Assembly (NCBI GenBank): GCA_009746045.1
Contig: RPFO01000111.1
Coordinates: 75,001 to 139,000 of the forward strand
DNA from: Mesostigma viride
Lineage: Eukaryota; Streptophyta; Mesostigmatophyceae; Mesostigmatales; Mesostigmataceae
DNA: 64,000 nt
Direction of reading: 5' to 3'
The translations under genes were made by a program, and so were the position numbers. Below are positions 1 through 11,575 of the stretch, one piece after another; the first letter of the stretch is position 1, and each line of letters opens with the position of its first letter. Under the pieces are notes generated by a model. It saw only the letters and a list, made by a program, of their open reading frames with translations. It was not told the DNA's origin and made no database searches.

Positions 1-1
1 G

Positions 2-1564
2 CCCACGCAGAGCGATGCCAACCCCCCCAAGCCGCTCACCCCCGAATACCTGGCCCGCTGGGCGGACGCATCTGCGCTTGTGGATGACGTGGTGCTCCCT
101 GGTGACGGATGGCTGCACCAAGTCCTCAAGGGCCAAACGCTGCGCATTGTCGACATGGATGGCAACCAGGCGGCCGACACGTTGCTGTACAACGCGCACG
201 ACCCGGCGGAGCGGTACGATGCCAACCTGACGCTGCGGCGGCAGGGCAACCTGTACCTGACCAAGGGCAGCGTGCTGCTCTCGCAGGAAGGGAACGTGCT
301 GGCCACCGTGGTGGATGACAATTGCGGCCGCCACGACACCATCGGCGGCGCGTGCTCGTGCGAGAGCAACCAGGTGCGCTACGACCTGCGCAAGCGACAC
401 ATGCACGCGTGCCGGCAGACGTTTGTGCTGCAGCTGGTGAAGGCGGCTGGCGCGATGGCCCTCAAGGGCCAGCCGCCGCTGGGCAAGCGCGACGTGGCGC
501 ACAACATCAACTTCTTCATGAATGGTGCGTGCGAGAGTCTTGGAACGCAACAACCCTTGAATGGGACAGGGATAGCAAAGCATCGAGCGACAGTCGGTAG
601 TGTTCTGCTGGCTAGAAGATGCAGTGGTGACTTGGCACACCCCTACAGCAGCATGGCCCCCAAAGGGTACCAGGGACACGGGCATGCCGTGACTGTGTGC
701 ATGGCAGCAGACGCCTGCCAAGCTTGTAGCACACCAGCTGAACGGTAGCACCGCTAGCCATGCCGTGCGTTAAAAACGTGCATGAGTTGCGCTATCCGTG
801 TCATGCGCTACCCACGTGCATGAGCTGCGCTGGCCGTGTCGTGCGCTAGCCATGTGCATGAGCTGCGCTGGCCGTGTCGTGCGCTAGCCATGTGCACGAG
901 CCGCGCCGGCCGTGTAGTACGCTAACCACGTGCATGAGCTGCGCTAGCCTTGTCGTGGGCTAACTTTCGCCCAGGCATGTGCTTAGTTCAGGTGGTCATA
1001 ATCTGTCTCATGTTAATTCCCATCTGCACCGTTCATTCCTGTTATTGTCAGCTTGCCATGGCTTACCCTCTACGGCTTCGCACGGCAAGCGCCCAAGCAC
1101 TGTAGTGACCAGTATAGTGACCAATTGGTCGAGTACAGCATACTACGGCTTCGCACGGCAACCGCCCAAGCACTGTAGTGACCAGTATAGTGACCAATTG
1201 GTCGAGTACAGCATACTACGGCTGCGCAAGGCAACCCCTTTAGGATTGGATTAGGAAAATGTTTCTTTGCTTTCACCCACCCTCCCATGCATGCTTGGCT
1301 GGCCCTTGCCCTTGCCCTTGCCCTTGCCCTTGCCCTTGCCTGCATGCATGCATCCCCTCTCGGCCCTTATCAGTCCCAGTGACCAAGGCGGGCGGCCTCA
1401 AGTTTGACGACGGCCTGAGCGCCCCCGGCCGCTACGTGGAGCTGCGTGCGGAGATGGACGTGCTGGTGCTTGTGTCCAACTGCCCGCAGCTCAACAACCC
1501 GTGCAACGGATGGAACCCGACGCCCCTGCGCATGCAGGTGCGCCCTGCGGCCAAGACCACGTGA
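2..1564 (+). CDS. DUF1989 urea carboxylase-associated protein (carboxyguanidine deiminase-like), 5' incomplete
   Basis: Two exons are visible: 2-524 (open from the window edge, phase 1 at its end) and 1380-1537, joined by a GT-AG intron. The join completes a Val codon in the conserved run NINFFMN|VTKAGGL. Family landmarks seen: [19 protein letters not shown], a Cys-containing [16 protein letters not shown] segment (likely metal or active-site region), a second Cys in [31 protein letters not shown] and NPTPLR near the C terminus. In bacteria this family was named urea carboxylase-associated protein; two paralogues form carboxyguanidine deiminase CgdAB, converting carboxyguanidine to allophanate. 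This copy resembles the subunit carrying the [11 protein letters not shown] motif. The 3' end is ambiguous: reading through gives a TGA at 1562-1564, but CAG|GTGCGC at 1538 could be another donor. The N terminus, and any partner paralogue, would lie left of the window. Family is confident; substrate is inferred. Confidence 0.9.
776..965. repeat. 38-bp tandem repeat in the DUF1989 intron
   Basis: About five imperfect copies of a 38-bp unit built around GTGCATGAGCTGCGCT and GTCGTGCGCTAGCCAT. Confidence 0.85.
1070..1235. repeat. 73-bp tandem duplication in the DUF1989 intron
   Basis: Two almost identical 73-bp units (1070-1142, 1143-1215) starting CTACGGCTTCGCACGGCAA, plus about 20 bp of a third. 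Confidence 0.9.
1300..1340. repeat. CCCTTG hexamer repeat at the intron 3' end
   Basis: About six CCCTTG units; they may serve as the polypyrimidine tract for the 1380 acceptor. Confidence 0.85.
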
Positions 1565-2285
1565 TGACGTGGCGCACAGGCGCATGGGCTTTGGTTGCCA
1601 TGTGGTGGCACATAGGGGGGCCAGGCTTGGTGGAATGAAGGTGAAAGAATAACCAGCTTTTGCGACTAATAAATGGACAGCGTCCATGTGGGCATTGATG
1701 GGTGGCAGTGATGGCTGTCCTATCGGTGTTGATAAAGACCTTGTCATGATGGTAACAAGTGAGGCAGCCAATGCTGGACATGGCAGGGGGAGTCCCTCAT
1801 ACCACATAGACCAGTACCAAGTAGGGTGGTTGTGCCGCGTTTCCCAATGGGTGCTCACAAGATCGTGCATGAAGGTGCCCCCACAATTACCGACTAGCAT
1901 GTATAGCAATTTGATGAAAGGGTTTTATAGGCACATGCCATTCGCTGGCGCGCTGCCCTTGACCCGGAGCATCTAATGGTTGTTAACGCAATCCATGGGG
2001 TCATTCCTGATCGGTTACCTGGGGTGAAAGGACCCTTGGTAAAACAATTTTGCATAGTATAGGGATTGGCCAGTATCCACGTGTGGTATCAACTTTCAAT
2101 AAGGCTGTCATGCCAAATGTGTGAGCCAATTTTTTGCTACCATAAGTCCAGGAATAGTCGTCTCATAAGAAATAAGTTCGCAACTTGCTACCACCATTTT
2201 TTAACCGACTACCACACTCGCCGAGTTCAAAGTTCAGAGTTCAATTCGCTTCCAGTTGTTGAACGCGACCGAAGTTAGCTACTTC
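1565..2285. other. Intergenic, no gene seen
   Basis: Short open frames only, with no recognisable domain or splice pattern. Likely the 3' flank of the DUF1989 gene, unless a further exon follows a donor at 1538. Confidence 0.5.
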
Positions 2286-2862
2286 TAATCCGCACCGTCT
2301 TCTTGAGGCATTTAAGCACGCCATTTTTGCCCCCATGTTACTCACTTGTGAGCTGCGCGGATGCCGGCTGTCCGCCTCCCCCGCGCGCGGGGGAAGGCTG
2401 GCTCGGCACCAGTGCTCCTCACCTTTAAGTACATGGCGGACAAGCTGGCGTTCCTTAAATGCCGCAAGAAGCGCTCTCGGAGACTCGCTTCACGCTGGAC
2501 GACGACTTGACCCTGGCCCAGCAACAGCGGCGACGCGAGCTATGGCCGACCTACCTTCAGCTCCGGCAGAGCGCAAGGGGGAATTAGCCGGGATACTGGA
2601 GGGGGGCGGTCATCCACGTTGACCACAAGCCCTGGCAGGCCCCTCCTGCCACCTCAGACTAGGGAATATATACCAGTAGTGTAGATTAGTCAGGCTTAGC
2701 CTAGCATGTGGCCCACGCGCATGTGCGCCCATAATGGCCCCCATGGACGATGCCTTCAGAATTTAGCCACGCCATGCCTATAATGGGACCCCCATGGATG
2801 TTGCATTAAGAATTTAGCCATGCTATGCCTATGCAGAGAGATGCTCTCTGTCGAGAAGCCAT
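2286..2862 (+). mobile_element. ORF1-only LINE derivative (family D), truncated
   Basis: Nearly identical to 10786-11335. It encodes, with broken frames, the C-terminal part of a LINE ORF1-type protein (RLPRARGKAG, KLAFLKCRKK, FTLDDxLTLAQQQRRRELWP, YWRGAVIHVDH). This is followed directly by a 3' UTR with two diverged copies of an AATTTAGCCA-TGCCTAT element. No endonuclease or RT follows. It stops at GAGAAGCCAT, where a TTAA microsatellite begins. Confidence 0.75.
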
Positions 2863-2987
2863 TAATTAATTAATTAATTAATTAATTAATTAATGGCTTC
2901 TTAATTAATGGCTTATTAATTAATAGATTCTTTAATTAATGGCTTATTAATTAATTAATTAATAATCCATTAATTAATTAATTAGAC
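2862..2987. repeat. TTAA microsatellite
   Basis: Long TTAATTAA runs broken by short GGCTTATT pieces. This is the tail of the minus-strand LINE-A element to its right. Confidence 0.9.
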
Positions 2988-3115
2988 TCGTGCTCCCGTT
3001 GGGGAGTCACGGAGCATCAACCCCGATGGATGGATTAATTAATTAATTAATTAATTAGACTCGTGCTCCCGTTGGGGAGTCACGGAGCATTAACCCCGAT
3101 GGATGGATGGATGGG

Positions 3116-3356
3116 TGCACACATTAAATTAAATTAAATTAAATTATAACATGCCTCCGTGGGGAGGTCATGTAGCACATATTTCATGATGGATGGGGTG
3201 GAGGAAGCCGCGTGATCGAACTATCCTAACTCTATCTAGAAAATCCTAACTGCACTACTCATCAAAACGTCTCCTCCGCTTGGGGGGAGGTGGCTTGCCC
3301 ACAGGGTCGGGCGTGTGCGCCTTGACAATCTCCTTCCACCGCGTCTTGCACACATT
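3116..3356 (-). mobile_element. LINE-B 3'-end insertion nested in LINE-A, with target duplication
   Basis: The fragment 3126-3346 matches the 3' end of LINE-B (compare 19540-19760 and 37480-37680). It is flanked by a 10-bp direct repeat TGCACACATT at 3116-3125 and 3347-3356. The plus-strand LINE-A copy near 19130 has a corresponding single site, so this is a 5'-truncated insertion into LINE-A. Confidence 0.9.
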
Positions 3357-3460
3357 CCTACCGGTCTAATCTATCTACATTGGCTACATACTAGACATCT
3401 ATCTAACAACATTCTACCTACAACATCTATCTAGGCAGCCGCACGCTGCCCTAGGGGGAG

Positions 3461-6400
3461 CTATCTAGCGTGCCTCCCGCGGGATTGCACACGCGGGCGC
3501 TTCCCCACTGGGGGGGGCTCGTTGTCCTCTATGACCTGGGCCCACTTGGCCTTGTCCATCATCTTCTTCCAAATCACGGAGAGGCCTAGGCCCCCCATGT
3601 CCTCTACTAGCTGTTCCTTGAAGGTGCGGGCCTTGCGGCGTCTAACATCACTGGGCCCAGCCCACGTCAGGAGGTGCCGGCCAGGCTGGGCTGGTCGCAG
3701 TCCTGCGGGGGGGCCACGTGAGGTGTCTACCTGGTTGGTGCGAGCTAGGTGCCCTACTAGCTGCAGGCGGCGTTGCTTAATTGTGCTGGTGATATAGGGC
3801 ATACCCTGGTACAGGTCCTCATTGCGGACATGAGCAGCATATCCTACTCTGAAAATGGAACGCAGCATGCTGGTGACCGCGCCGTCCAGCTTGCGGGCCA
3901 GGTCGGCGGTGAGGGTCCACGTCTCGGCGCCATACGTGAGAACAGGAAGGACGAGGACCTTGAACAGGTCCTGTTTCTCGATCTTGCCCAGGGGCTTGCG
4001 CCACAGGGCCCGGTACTGGCGTAAAGCGTGCCAGGCGAGGGAGATGCGGTGGTCCACATCAACCTCGCAGCTAGGGAGCAGGCTGCCCAGCAGCTTAACG
4101 CGGTCCCGATACAGGACTCGAGAGCCGTCTAGGAGATAGAGGGGCGGCGCTGGGTTGGTGAGCCCAACCGCCAGGGCCTCTGTCTTCTTGCTGACCTCAA
4201 GCCCCACTGCACGGGCCTCGAGAGCCAGGCAGTCAAGCCATGTCTGCACGTGCTCAGTGCCCTCGAAGAGGGTGGTGTCGTCTGCGTAAATGATGTCTGC
4301 TAGCCGAATCTCCGTGTCCGCACCGCCATGCCAGAATTTGTTAGCAACCTGCACTCCTGGTTCCCTGCCCACGATGCGGGCAAATCGCTTGCGCGCCTGA
4401 ATCATTACGTATTCGACAACAATAATGAACAGGTAGGGCGACAGCACGCAGCCCTGCCACACACCCTTCTGTAAAGGGCATGGGGGCGTGGTCCCGTAAG
4501 AAGTGCGCACCGAAGTGGTGGACCCTTCATACAGGTTGCGGATGACAGCAATCAGGGGGCGGGGGATCCGGAACAACTCGAGGATGTCCCAAAGCGCAGG
4601 CCAGAAAACCGAATCGAAGGCTTTGATGAAGTCCACCAGCACAAGGTGCAAAGGGGACGAAGGGTAGCGAAGAGCGCCTGTACTGTGTTGCGACCTGAAC
4701 GGAAGCCGTGCTGAGTCTCGCTGAGGTGACCGTCCAGGGCCGTGCGCAGGCGGTTCAGGATGAGCCGCATAAGAAGCTTGAGGGGGGCACTTTGAATGCA
4801 CACCCCTCTGTAGTTGCCGGGGTCGGCAGGCGACCCCTTGTTCTTGTACAGCATCGTGCGAAAACTGTGTTGCCAGGCCGCTGGAGGTGGTTGCGACGAC
4901 AGCAGAAGGTGGTTGCAGATGTCCCGGAAGAGCAGCATAACACCTGTGTCCTCGAATTCGGCTGCAAGTTTTACAACTGCGGCCGGAATCTCGTCAGAGC
5001 CGGTGGCTGCGTCATAACGCAGGCGCTGGACCGCCTCCGTGACCTCGCGAGAGGTGAAAGGAGGCATGTCAGACGGGTCGCCAAGTGGGCCGACCAGCGG
5101 GGGGACTAGGTAGTCCGCCGCTGACCTAGGCGGGGCCGGGGGCCCTGCGGGGCCGGCCAGGGCGGCCGGGCGGGCGGCGGCGGCTGGGAGCAGGGGTGGG
5201 GGCGGCGCAGCTGTCCCCACGACCTCGGCCGTGGCCGTGGCCCAGGTACGAAGCCGCTTGGCTGGGGCGCCGGGGACGTCGTGGCGGTGGGGCCGGCCGA
5301 GGCCGTCCGGGTGCCCGAGGCGCTTGTACCAGAACCAGGCCCCCTTGCCGTCGTGCTTCTGCTGGCAGCTGCGCAGGTCCTTGACCATCTGCTGAGCATC
5401 TGCCTTCTCAGCCTGCTCGTAGGCGGCCCTCAGAGCTGCTTGCAGCCCAGGTTTGGCGATCGGATCTCTGTTGCGGCGGAGCATCTGCCTGGCGGCGACC
5501 ACTGTCGGTGCGTGACGGTGGACAGCAAGCTGCCGACGCGGAGGCAAGGTGGGGAGGGTGCGGGCAGCCAGGCGATACTTGGCGGCGACACCACGGAGGA
5601 TCACTGAAATATCCCCCGGCGGCGGAATGGCGTGTAACTGCTGTCGGCTGCCCCCGGCGTCGAATACGGCCAGGAAATCATCCCTGTGCGACATAGCGGC
5701 CTGCTCTTCTGCTGACATCTTGTCGGCATCCTTCAGCACAATCCGGAGCACTTTCAGATCTGGCTGAGGTGCCAGCTGTCGCGACGGTTTCACCCCAGGA
5801 AACCGCAATCTGATGCGAGCGAGCACGAGACGATGATCAGATTCCACCGTGCTGACAGAATCTTGCAGGACGCGAGCATCGACAACTGAGGGGCGCTGAG
5901 CCCGACGTACGCAGACATAATCAAGGCACACCACCCGATCCGACGGCCCAAAAAAGGTGGCCAGCTGCTCAGCGGGGCGTGCGAAAGAAGCATTGCATGC
6001 AACCAGCGCAGATTCTGCCAGCAGATTCGCAAATAAAGGCGTGTTACCGTTGGCTGTCGTGTTGGTTGGGGAATACTGAGCGCCCCCAGTGCCAACTGGC
6101 AGCGTGGCGTTGGCGTCGAGCAGCATAACCAGGAAGTGCCGAGCTGGATGTTGGCCTCCTCCTCCTTGAGGGCGTCGAAGAAGGCCTCACGTTCCGCCTG
6201 AGCTCGACCCGCATGTGGTGCATATCCCACGATAACGGTTAGCGTGTGGTGTGAATGGCCCTCAGTGGCCGAAAAAGTGGCCACTAGCACACGCGGGGAC
6301 CGCAGCACGATGGACTGGAGCTGCTCTGATGCTGCCGGCGAGCACAAGAGGCCCACACCACCTTGGCCCGGCGCGTCGCCGCCACCATAGTGGAACCGCC

Positions 6401-6962
6401 AGCCTGCCCGCAGGTCGTCGACCAGCAGACCGTTGACCGCGTGCTGAGGGTCAACGGTGCGTCGGTGCTCCTGGACTCCAAGAACAGCGATCTTGTTGTC
6501 GGCGCACAGGGCGATCAGCTCGTCGACGCGTTGGCGTGCTGGGGTGCCGCCGCTCGTAGAAGGATCTGCAGGGAGGGTGCGCACGTTAAAACTTGCAATG
6601 CCAAGAATGGGCCGTTGCCCTATTAGCGGGGGGGTGGGGGTGGGGGTGGGGGTGGAGAAGGGTAGTGCTGGAGGTGGGGGTGGGGGTGGGGGGGGGGGGG
6701 GGGGGGGGGGGGGATTGGGGTTAATGCTTGTCAACGCATGGAGGCTTTCTTTCAGGACGGATATGCGTCGTCTCCGTCCTGGCTGGGGTCGCCGGCGTGT
6801 CGACTGGGCCTCATCCCGCTCAAGGCGGGCTAGGAGGCGTGTGAGGCTGGTAAATTGGCGGGAAGGTTGACCGTGGCGTGCCTGGCGACCTTGCATCCTG
6901 ATCATGCTCGCACGGTGCGACATGAGGATGGAAAGGGGCTTGTTTATAAAGGCTATGCCCAA
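3461..6962 (-). pseudogene. LINE-A ORF2: AP endonuclease + reverse transcriptase (frameshifted)
   Basis: Three overlapping frames make one ORF2. 6962-5790 carries a proline-rich leader and the endonuclease start (GIASFNVRTL, VLGVQEHRR, GGVGLLCSP, VGYAPH). 6126-4552 carries the rest of the endonuclease (LLDANATLPVG, CLDYV, SDHRLV) and the RT N-terminal half (RTMLYKNKGSPADPGNYRG, ETQHGFRSGRNT). 4801-3461 carries FIKAFDSVFW, KGVWQGCVLSP, the catalytic YADD box and the thumb/C-terminal region (LTYGAETWTL). Frameshifts lie near 6140 and 4640. A ~14-residue polyproline stretch reflects a poly-G/C tract near 6670-6713. No RNase H was seen. Confidence 0.9.
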
Positions 6963-6997
6963 AGCCTATTGTACCGCGAGGCCGCGAGGGTGTGCCC

Positions 6998-8260
6998 TTA
7001 CCGGGCGGCATCCATACCCGGGACGTGCGTACACGATGATGACGCAGCTGGGGCGGGCCTGGTACGGCCCGACTTGTGCCGCTTGTTAGGAGCCTGCGCC
7101 TCCGTGCGCTGGCCGTTGATGAATAGCACAGGGGTGTCGTGGACGAGGCGGACGTAGACCTTCTGGCGGTCGTGCCTGGCCTTGATCGCCACGTCGCTGC
7201 CCAGCAGACCATTCTTGATGACGAGCTGGGCCGGTGAGAGGAGGTCGTCGAGGCTCGGCGCGTTCTCCCGCCTAGGAGCTTGCGGGCCTGGAGGACCTTC
7301 ACCTTGCTGGCCACATTCGCAAAGGTTACCCGGATGGGGCCAGGCTGGCCCGCCATCCAGGCTGCCGACTCAATGCGGATGCGTTCGTTGCCCAGTTGCA
7401 GCCGGCCCACGATGAGGCTGTGGTACAGGCGTTGCGCTAGCATCAGGTCCGTTTCAGGCTGCTGCGCGACCTGAAAATACCGGACCACTATACTGCGTGA
7501 GCGCAGGTCCTCCTCGACAGCAGTCTTGTGGGCTGCAGCCCCCCTGCGTGCTGCATCTTCCATCAGGTTGGCAATGTCCGTCTGTTTTACCACGTTAGCA
7601 TAGCTGGTGGGTGCGGGGGCGGCTTGCTGGGGAGGTGTGGCCAGGGCGGCCTTGACCTCGGCAATGCTGGATTGGAGCGCAGCAGTGTCTTTACGGAGAG
7701 CGGTGGACAAGGTGCCGAGTTGGGCAGCCATGTCTGCGACTTTCTTATTGAGCTTGTGCAGGTCTGAGCACTTCCGGGGAAGCGTCAGGGGTGTTGGCGG
7801 TGCCGTGGTCGGCGTCCTCGAAAGCGGCAAAGAGTGCCCGGAGGCAGGGGGCCTGCGCGTGGCTCAGGAAAACAGAAAGTCGAAGCTCTGGCTCGTCCAT
7901 GACGGCAAGCTCGTCCACGGAAATGGTCTCGCCAAGCGTGCTAGAAAAATAGATCGGAGTTTTGTTGTCGTTCATGAGGTGCAGGATAGCCCGCGCCTCC
8001 ACGGCGGTAAGCGAAAAGAACCGGTGCTCGGCAACAACCTTGCCAGGCAGGAAGTCCGCTGGGTCAAACTCAGCGTCGGCGATGGCGTCGTCGTCGTCGT
8101 CGTCAAGGGGGTCGGTCTCACGGGAAACCTCGCTGGAAGAAGGAGCCGCAGGCGGAGGGATCTGGCTGTCCATCTCGTCGACGGGGCAGGGGCAATGCCG
8201 CTTAGACGAAACGTTAATGGCGGCATCAGCAGACGATGGCTGGGTCGCAATGGTGTCCAC
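6998..8260 (-). pseudogene. LINE-A ORF1 (RNA-binding chaperone-like), frameshifted
   Basis: Starts with ATG at 8260. The N-terminal part (8260-7745) is acidic, with a short conserved region (FFSLTAVEARAILHLM). The middle frame (7830-6820) carries a heptad-like coiled coil (LHKLNKKVADMAAQLGTLSTALRK) and an RRM-like core (SRSIVVRYFQV, RIRIESAAWM, GPIRVTFANVASK). The C-terminal frame (7192-6998) carries AIKARHDRQKVYVRLVHDTP. Layout follows L1-type ORF1 proteins. Frameshifts lie near 7770 and 7260. Confidence 0.75.
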
Positions 8261-8464
8261 AGCGTCGACTAGCTAGTTGCGTGATGGTATGAGGCGCTGA
8301 ATCCCCCCCATCGGCGGGGGAGTGGGAGGCGGCTGAAGGTGAATCCTCCATGGCTACTTTCCGGAAAATACGATCCCTGCCTGCGCTGCGTTTTATGATA
8401 TTGCGCTAAATCTTGGGCGATGGCGGCTGAAAATTATATCATCGTGTTCGTCATCAAAAGACGC

Positions 8465-9243
8465 TTCTACTGCAATTTACCCGACCAAATTTCATGCCCG
8501 GATGTAAAAGTTATGAGCATTCTCGGCATCCATAGCTCGCCACACCGTAAAGGAACCGTTAGGATGTATGATAGGCCATCAATGGCCAAGAGAGGTTGAC
8601 GTCTCACCTGGCTTCTGGGGGAAGCGACGTAGCACCACTCGGCACTCGCGGCGAGCGCGGTCGGTGACCTCCCGTTAATTGCTGGGCCTGGCGGTGGTCC
8701 TCCATGCAGCTCCTGGAGCTTCGTGGCGATGGCGTCGGTGGTGGAGGCGGTCGCTGACCGCAGCAGGTCCGCGTAGGAGAGCGGCGGGAGGTCACCAGCA
8801 TCCTGCCGGGGTGGCTGGGATGCAATGGTGGCCGTCTGCTCCGCTATCTTGGGGACCTGTGTGGCCAGGGCCTCGGTGTGGGCGGTGATGGCCTCAAGCT
8901 TCTTCATGAGCACGCCACACTTGCCCTCCACCTGGTTAAGGCGAGAGACAAGTGCAGCATGCGTTTCCGAAGCCTGCGTCGCGGTGTGTAGCGCCGTGAA
9001 CTGGGGTTGTAGCTTGTGGACGACCCGGGTTTCCACATTGGAGACCCGGGCCTCGACCGTGTTGAGCGTGGTGTTCAGCGATGTCAGCTTCTCGGCCAGC
9101 GGCCAGGTCACGTGCTCCTCCATCACTGCGCGGATGTCATCCTTGCTGAGGGAGGGAGACGATGGGGCTGCCGGCTGTGCGGGGGCGGGGGCGCTGAGCG
9201 CTCTGTTGAGGTCGCCGAGGCTGCGCTTGTAGTGGCTGGTCAA
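8465..9243 (-). pseudogene. LINE ORF1 fragment with coiled coil (family C)
   Basis: Open frame read leftwards from 9243. It has a Pro/Ala-rich start, then a long coiled-coil segment (LAEKLTSLNTTLNTVEARVSN and onward), then SYADLLRSATASTTDAIATKLQ. The part at 8580-8760 matches 32480-32640 closely at the DNA level. Its left part runs into sequence (8465-8550) shared with LINE 5' ends at 31354-31434. There is no ATG at the right end, so the copy is truncated. Confidence 0.65.
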
Positions 9244-9294
9244 GATAAACAGGCGTTGGCGTGGTTCTTCATAAGTGTAGAGCCAGGACGTGTC

Positions 9295-9995
9295 GCGGTA
9301 GTCGATAGCCGCCCCGGCTCATCCAACCTCAATGAGTTCCACCACTCACAGCAGGTGGGCTTCGTGCCTGGGGGGAAGGGGGGGTTCGCGGGGCAGCGAT
9401 GGCCGTACGCGACGGCGATGGGCATCCTGAAGGCCCAAAAGGGGGAGGACTTCTGGATGCCCTTAGCTCCCAAGCTGGGCATCACAGTCACCCCAGCAGT
9501 CATAGCCCAGCTGGACTCGCTGCGGTTGGAGCGTGCACGCCAGAAGGCACTGAAGCAGGACCCCGGCTGGAAGCGGGCTAAGAAGAAGAAGGAGGTACTT
9601 CGGAAGAGGAAGCACTGGAAGGAGGACAAGGAGAACAAGGGGGCCACATACGGCCGGGGATGTGGGTATGAGGAGGGGGGGGGGCAGGGGGGTGCCAAGC
9701 AACCAGACAGGAAGGGCCGAAGGGGAAGGGGCCAGCAAGGGTGGAGAAGGGGGATGATGGGGATGACAGCAGCAGCAGCGGCACCAGCACGGGCAGCGGC
9801 ATTGGCGCTGCTAGGTGCATTAGATGCTTGGGGCGCGAGGACAAGAATCACAACCCCTTCCTGCTGTGTGAGGCAGGTGCAGGCCGGGAAGAGCATGGGG
9901 CGCACATGCTCTGCCTGGGCCTCACGCTGAAGACCATCCCGAAGGGAGCATGGTTCTGCCCCAACTGCATGGGGAACGAGTCAGATGAGGGCTGA
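9295..9995 (+). pseudogene. Basic ORF with a degenerate C-terminal PHD-like finger
   Basis: One frame encodes FVPGGKGGFAGQRWPYATAMG, then a helical basic stretch (SLRLERARQKALKQ, WKRAKKKKEVLRKRKHWKED). The adjacent frame, entered after a poly-G run near 9675-9690, encodes an acidic Ser-rich linker, then CIRC, LLCE, HMLC and PKGAWFCPNC before a TGA at 9993-9995. The Cys/His order is that of a PHD finger, but the usual fourth Cys is missing. The frame change may be a poly-G indel or a small intron. I do not recognise the upstream domain; a transposon-derived gene is possible. Confidence 0.5.
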
Positions 9996-10785
9996 ACGAG
10001 GCCTATTTGTGTTATTAAAACTGCATGACAATGCTTTCATGGTTTGGCCATGATATAACTTTATGGGACATGCTTGGTTGGGGTATCTGCCTGTGTCACC
10101 TCTCTTGCCATGTTGTACCAGGCATGAGGTTGGCAGCTGTGACCATGCTGTTTTATGACCAAACCAGCTCAGAATGACCTGGGATTTTGTGGCAAGCTTT
10201 TTAATATCATAAATGAATTAATTTGACTTGGTTTGGCCCAGTTGGTGGTGGGCTAGGGTGTAATAGGTCTGTTGTTTGTGCTCATAAGCGGGATTTTCTG
10301 TCATTTTTTTTTTGCATGTTTACACCCATCAACATGAGTAAACGTGCTCAGAATGAGCTCAAACTTTGTGAGAGTGAAATTCCCACCCTAGGCCTAGTAT
10401 AAATGTCATCACTTGAATTTTTACATGTGTCTACTATTTGATTTATTTTTTTAGGACAAAAACAATACGTGTTTTGGGCTAAACCCCATCAAATAGTCTA
10501 AACGTGCTTATTTTGTGGTCCTGAGTAGCCAGATTTATTTGCAAGGGTGGGGATTTTAGGAAAATATGTGGTTTGGTCACTTTTGGTTTGCCCATTCTCC
10601 TAGGAAAAATCGGCCAAAAATAGCGTCTTTTTCTATTTTTAGCTCATAACTGGGTCATGCTGGGGGGTAGTACCACCCCAAAGTGGCTGGAATTTTTTTT
10701 TTTTCACATATTTACGGTTCCCAAGCATAACTGGATTTTTATCCCATGCACAGGTCTGTTTTCCAGAAAAGTGCCCTTTCAATGT
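9996..10785. other. AT-richer intergenic stretch, no gene seen
   Basis: No coding signal. Contains short T runs and repeated AAACCAAATCAAG-like words. Confidence 0.5.
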
Positions 10786-11575
10786 GTCCCATCCCCTTAA
10801 GCACGCCATTTTTGCCCCCATGCAACTCCTTGGTGAGCTGCGCGGGCTGTCGGCTGTCCGCCTCCCCCGCGCGCGGGGGAAGGCTGGCCCGGCACCAGTG
10901 CTCCTCACCTTTAAGTACATGGCGGACAAGCTGGCGTTCCTTAAATGCCGCAAGAAGCGCTCTCGGAGACTCGCTTCACGCTGGACGACGAGTTGACCCT
11001 GGCCCAGCAACAGCGGCGACGCGAGCTATGGCCGACCTACCTTCAGCTCCGGCAGAGCGCAAGGGGGAAGCCGGGATACTGGAGGGGGGCGGTCATCCAC
11101 GTTGACCACTTAAGCCCTGGCAGCCCCCTCCTGCCACCTCAGACAAGGGAATACATACCAGTAGTGTAGATTAGTCAGGCATAGCCTAGCATGTGCGCCC
11201 ATAATGGCCCCCATGGATGTTGCCTTCATGGAATTTAGCCAAGCCATGCCTATAATGGGACCCCCATGGATGTTGCATTAAGAATTTAGCCATGCTATGC
11301 CTATATGCAGAGAGATGCTCTCTGCCGAGAAGCCATGCCCTAGCTCTTGTATAGCCATGATGATCTTCCCCCACATGACATGCTCCCCCTTAGCTGGGCA
11401 TAGCGTGATAGATCATGAGGGTGCAGGTGCCCTGGTGCACCTAGAGCAAGTGTTGTTTACATTCCCACCCTTGCAGGAAGTATAGCCTAGAATGTATTAT
11501 AGGCCATATGCCCCTTCTCAGGGATATGTGCTACAGATACTCCCAACGGAGTTATGTTTCTAATTATAATTAATT
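10786..11575 (+). mobile_element. ORF1-only LINE derivative (family D) with complete 3' tail
   Basis: Shares 2286-2862 at high identity and continues to a 3' end. The ORF1 C-terminal coding part (10784-11105, frame broken once near 10965) goes straight into a 3' UTR. That UTR ends with ATACTCC-CAAC-GGAGTTAT (hairpin, about 11536-11556) and an AATTA tail. There is no endonuclease or RT between ORF1 and tail. Confidence 0.75.

Larger units (their letters stand above)
525..1379 (+). other. Intron of the DUF1989 gene
   Basis: Donor G|GTGCGT after 524 and acceptor CCCAG|T before 1380. It holds two tandem repeats and a CCCTTG hexamer run that supplies the polypyrimidine tract before the acceptor. 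Confidence 0.85.
2988..8460 (-). mobile_element. LINE-A, near full-length APE-type non-LTR retrotransposon, decayed
   Basis: Read on the minus strand: 5' UTR near 8460-8270, ORF1 (8260-6998), ORF2 with AP endonuclease and reverse transcriptase (6962-3461), and a 3' UTR ending in a hairpin and TTAA tail near 2988. The terminal hairpin plus tail is present twice (2990-3016 and 3060-3088). Several single frameshifts interrupt both ORFs, so this copy is probably inactive. A 221-bp fragment of family B has inserted in its 3' UTR. The clade is not certain. Confidence 0.85.

Noticed and set aside
1370-1909. 179-codon minus-strand frame
   Set aside because: Antisense to the DUF1989 last exon and intergenic DNA, with no domain or codon pattern.
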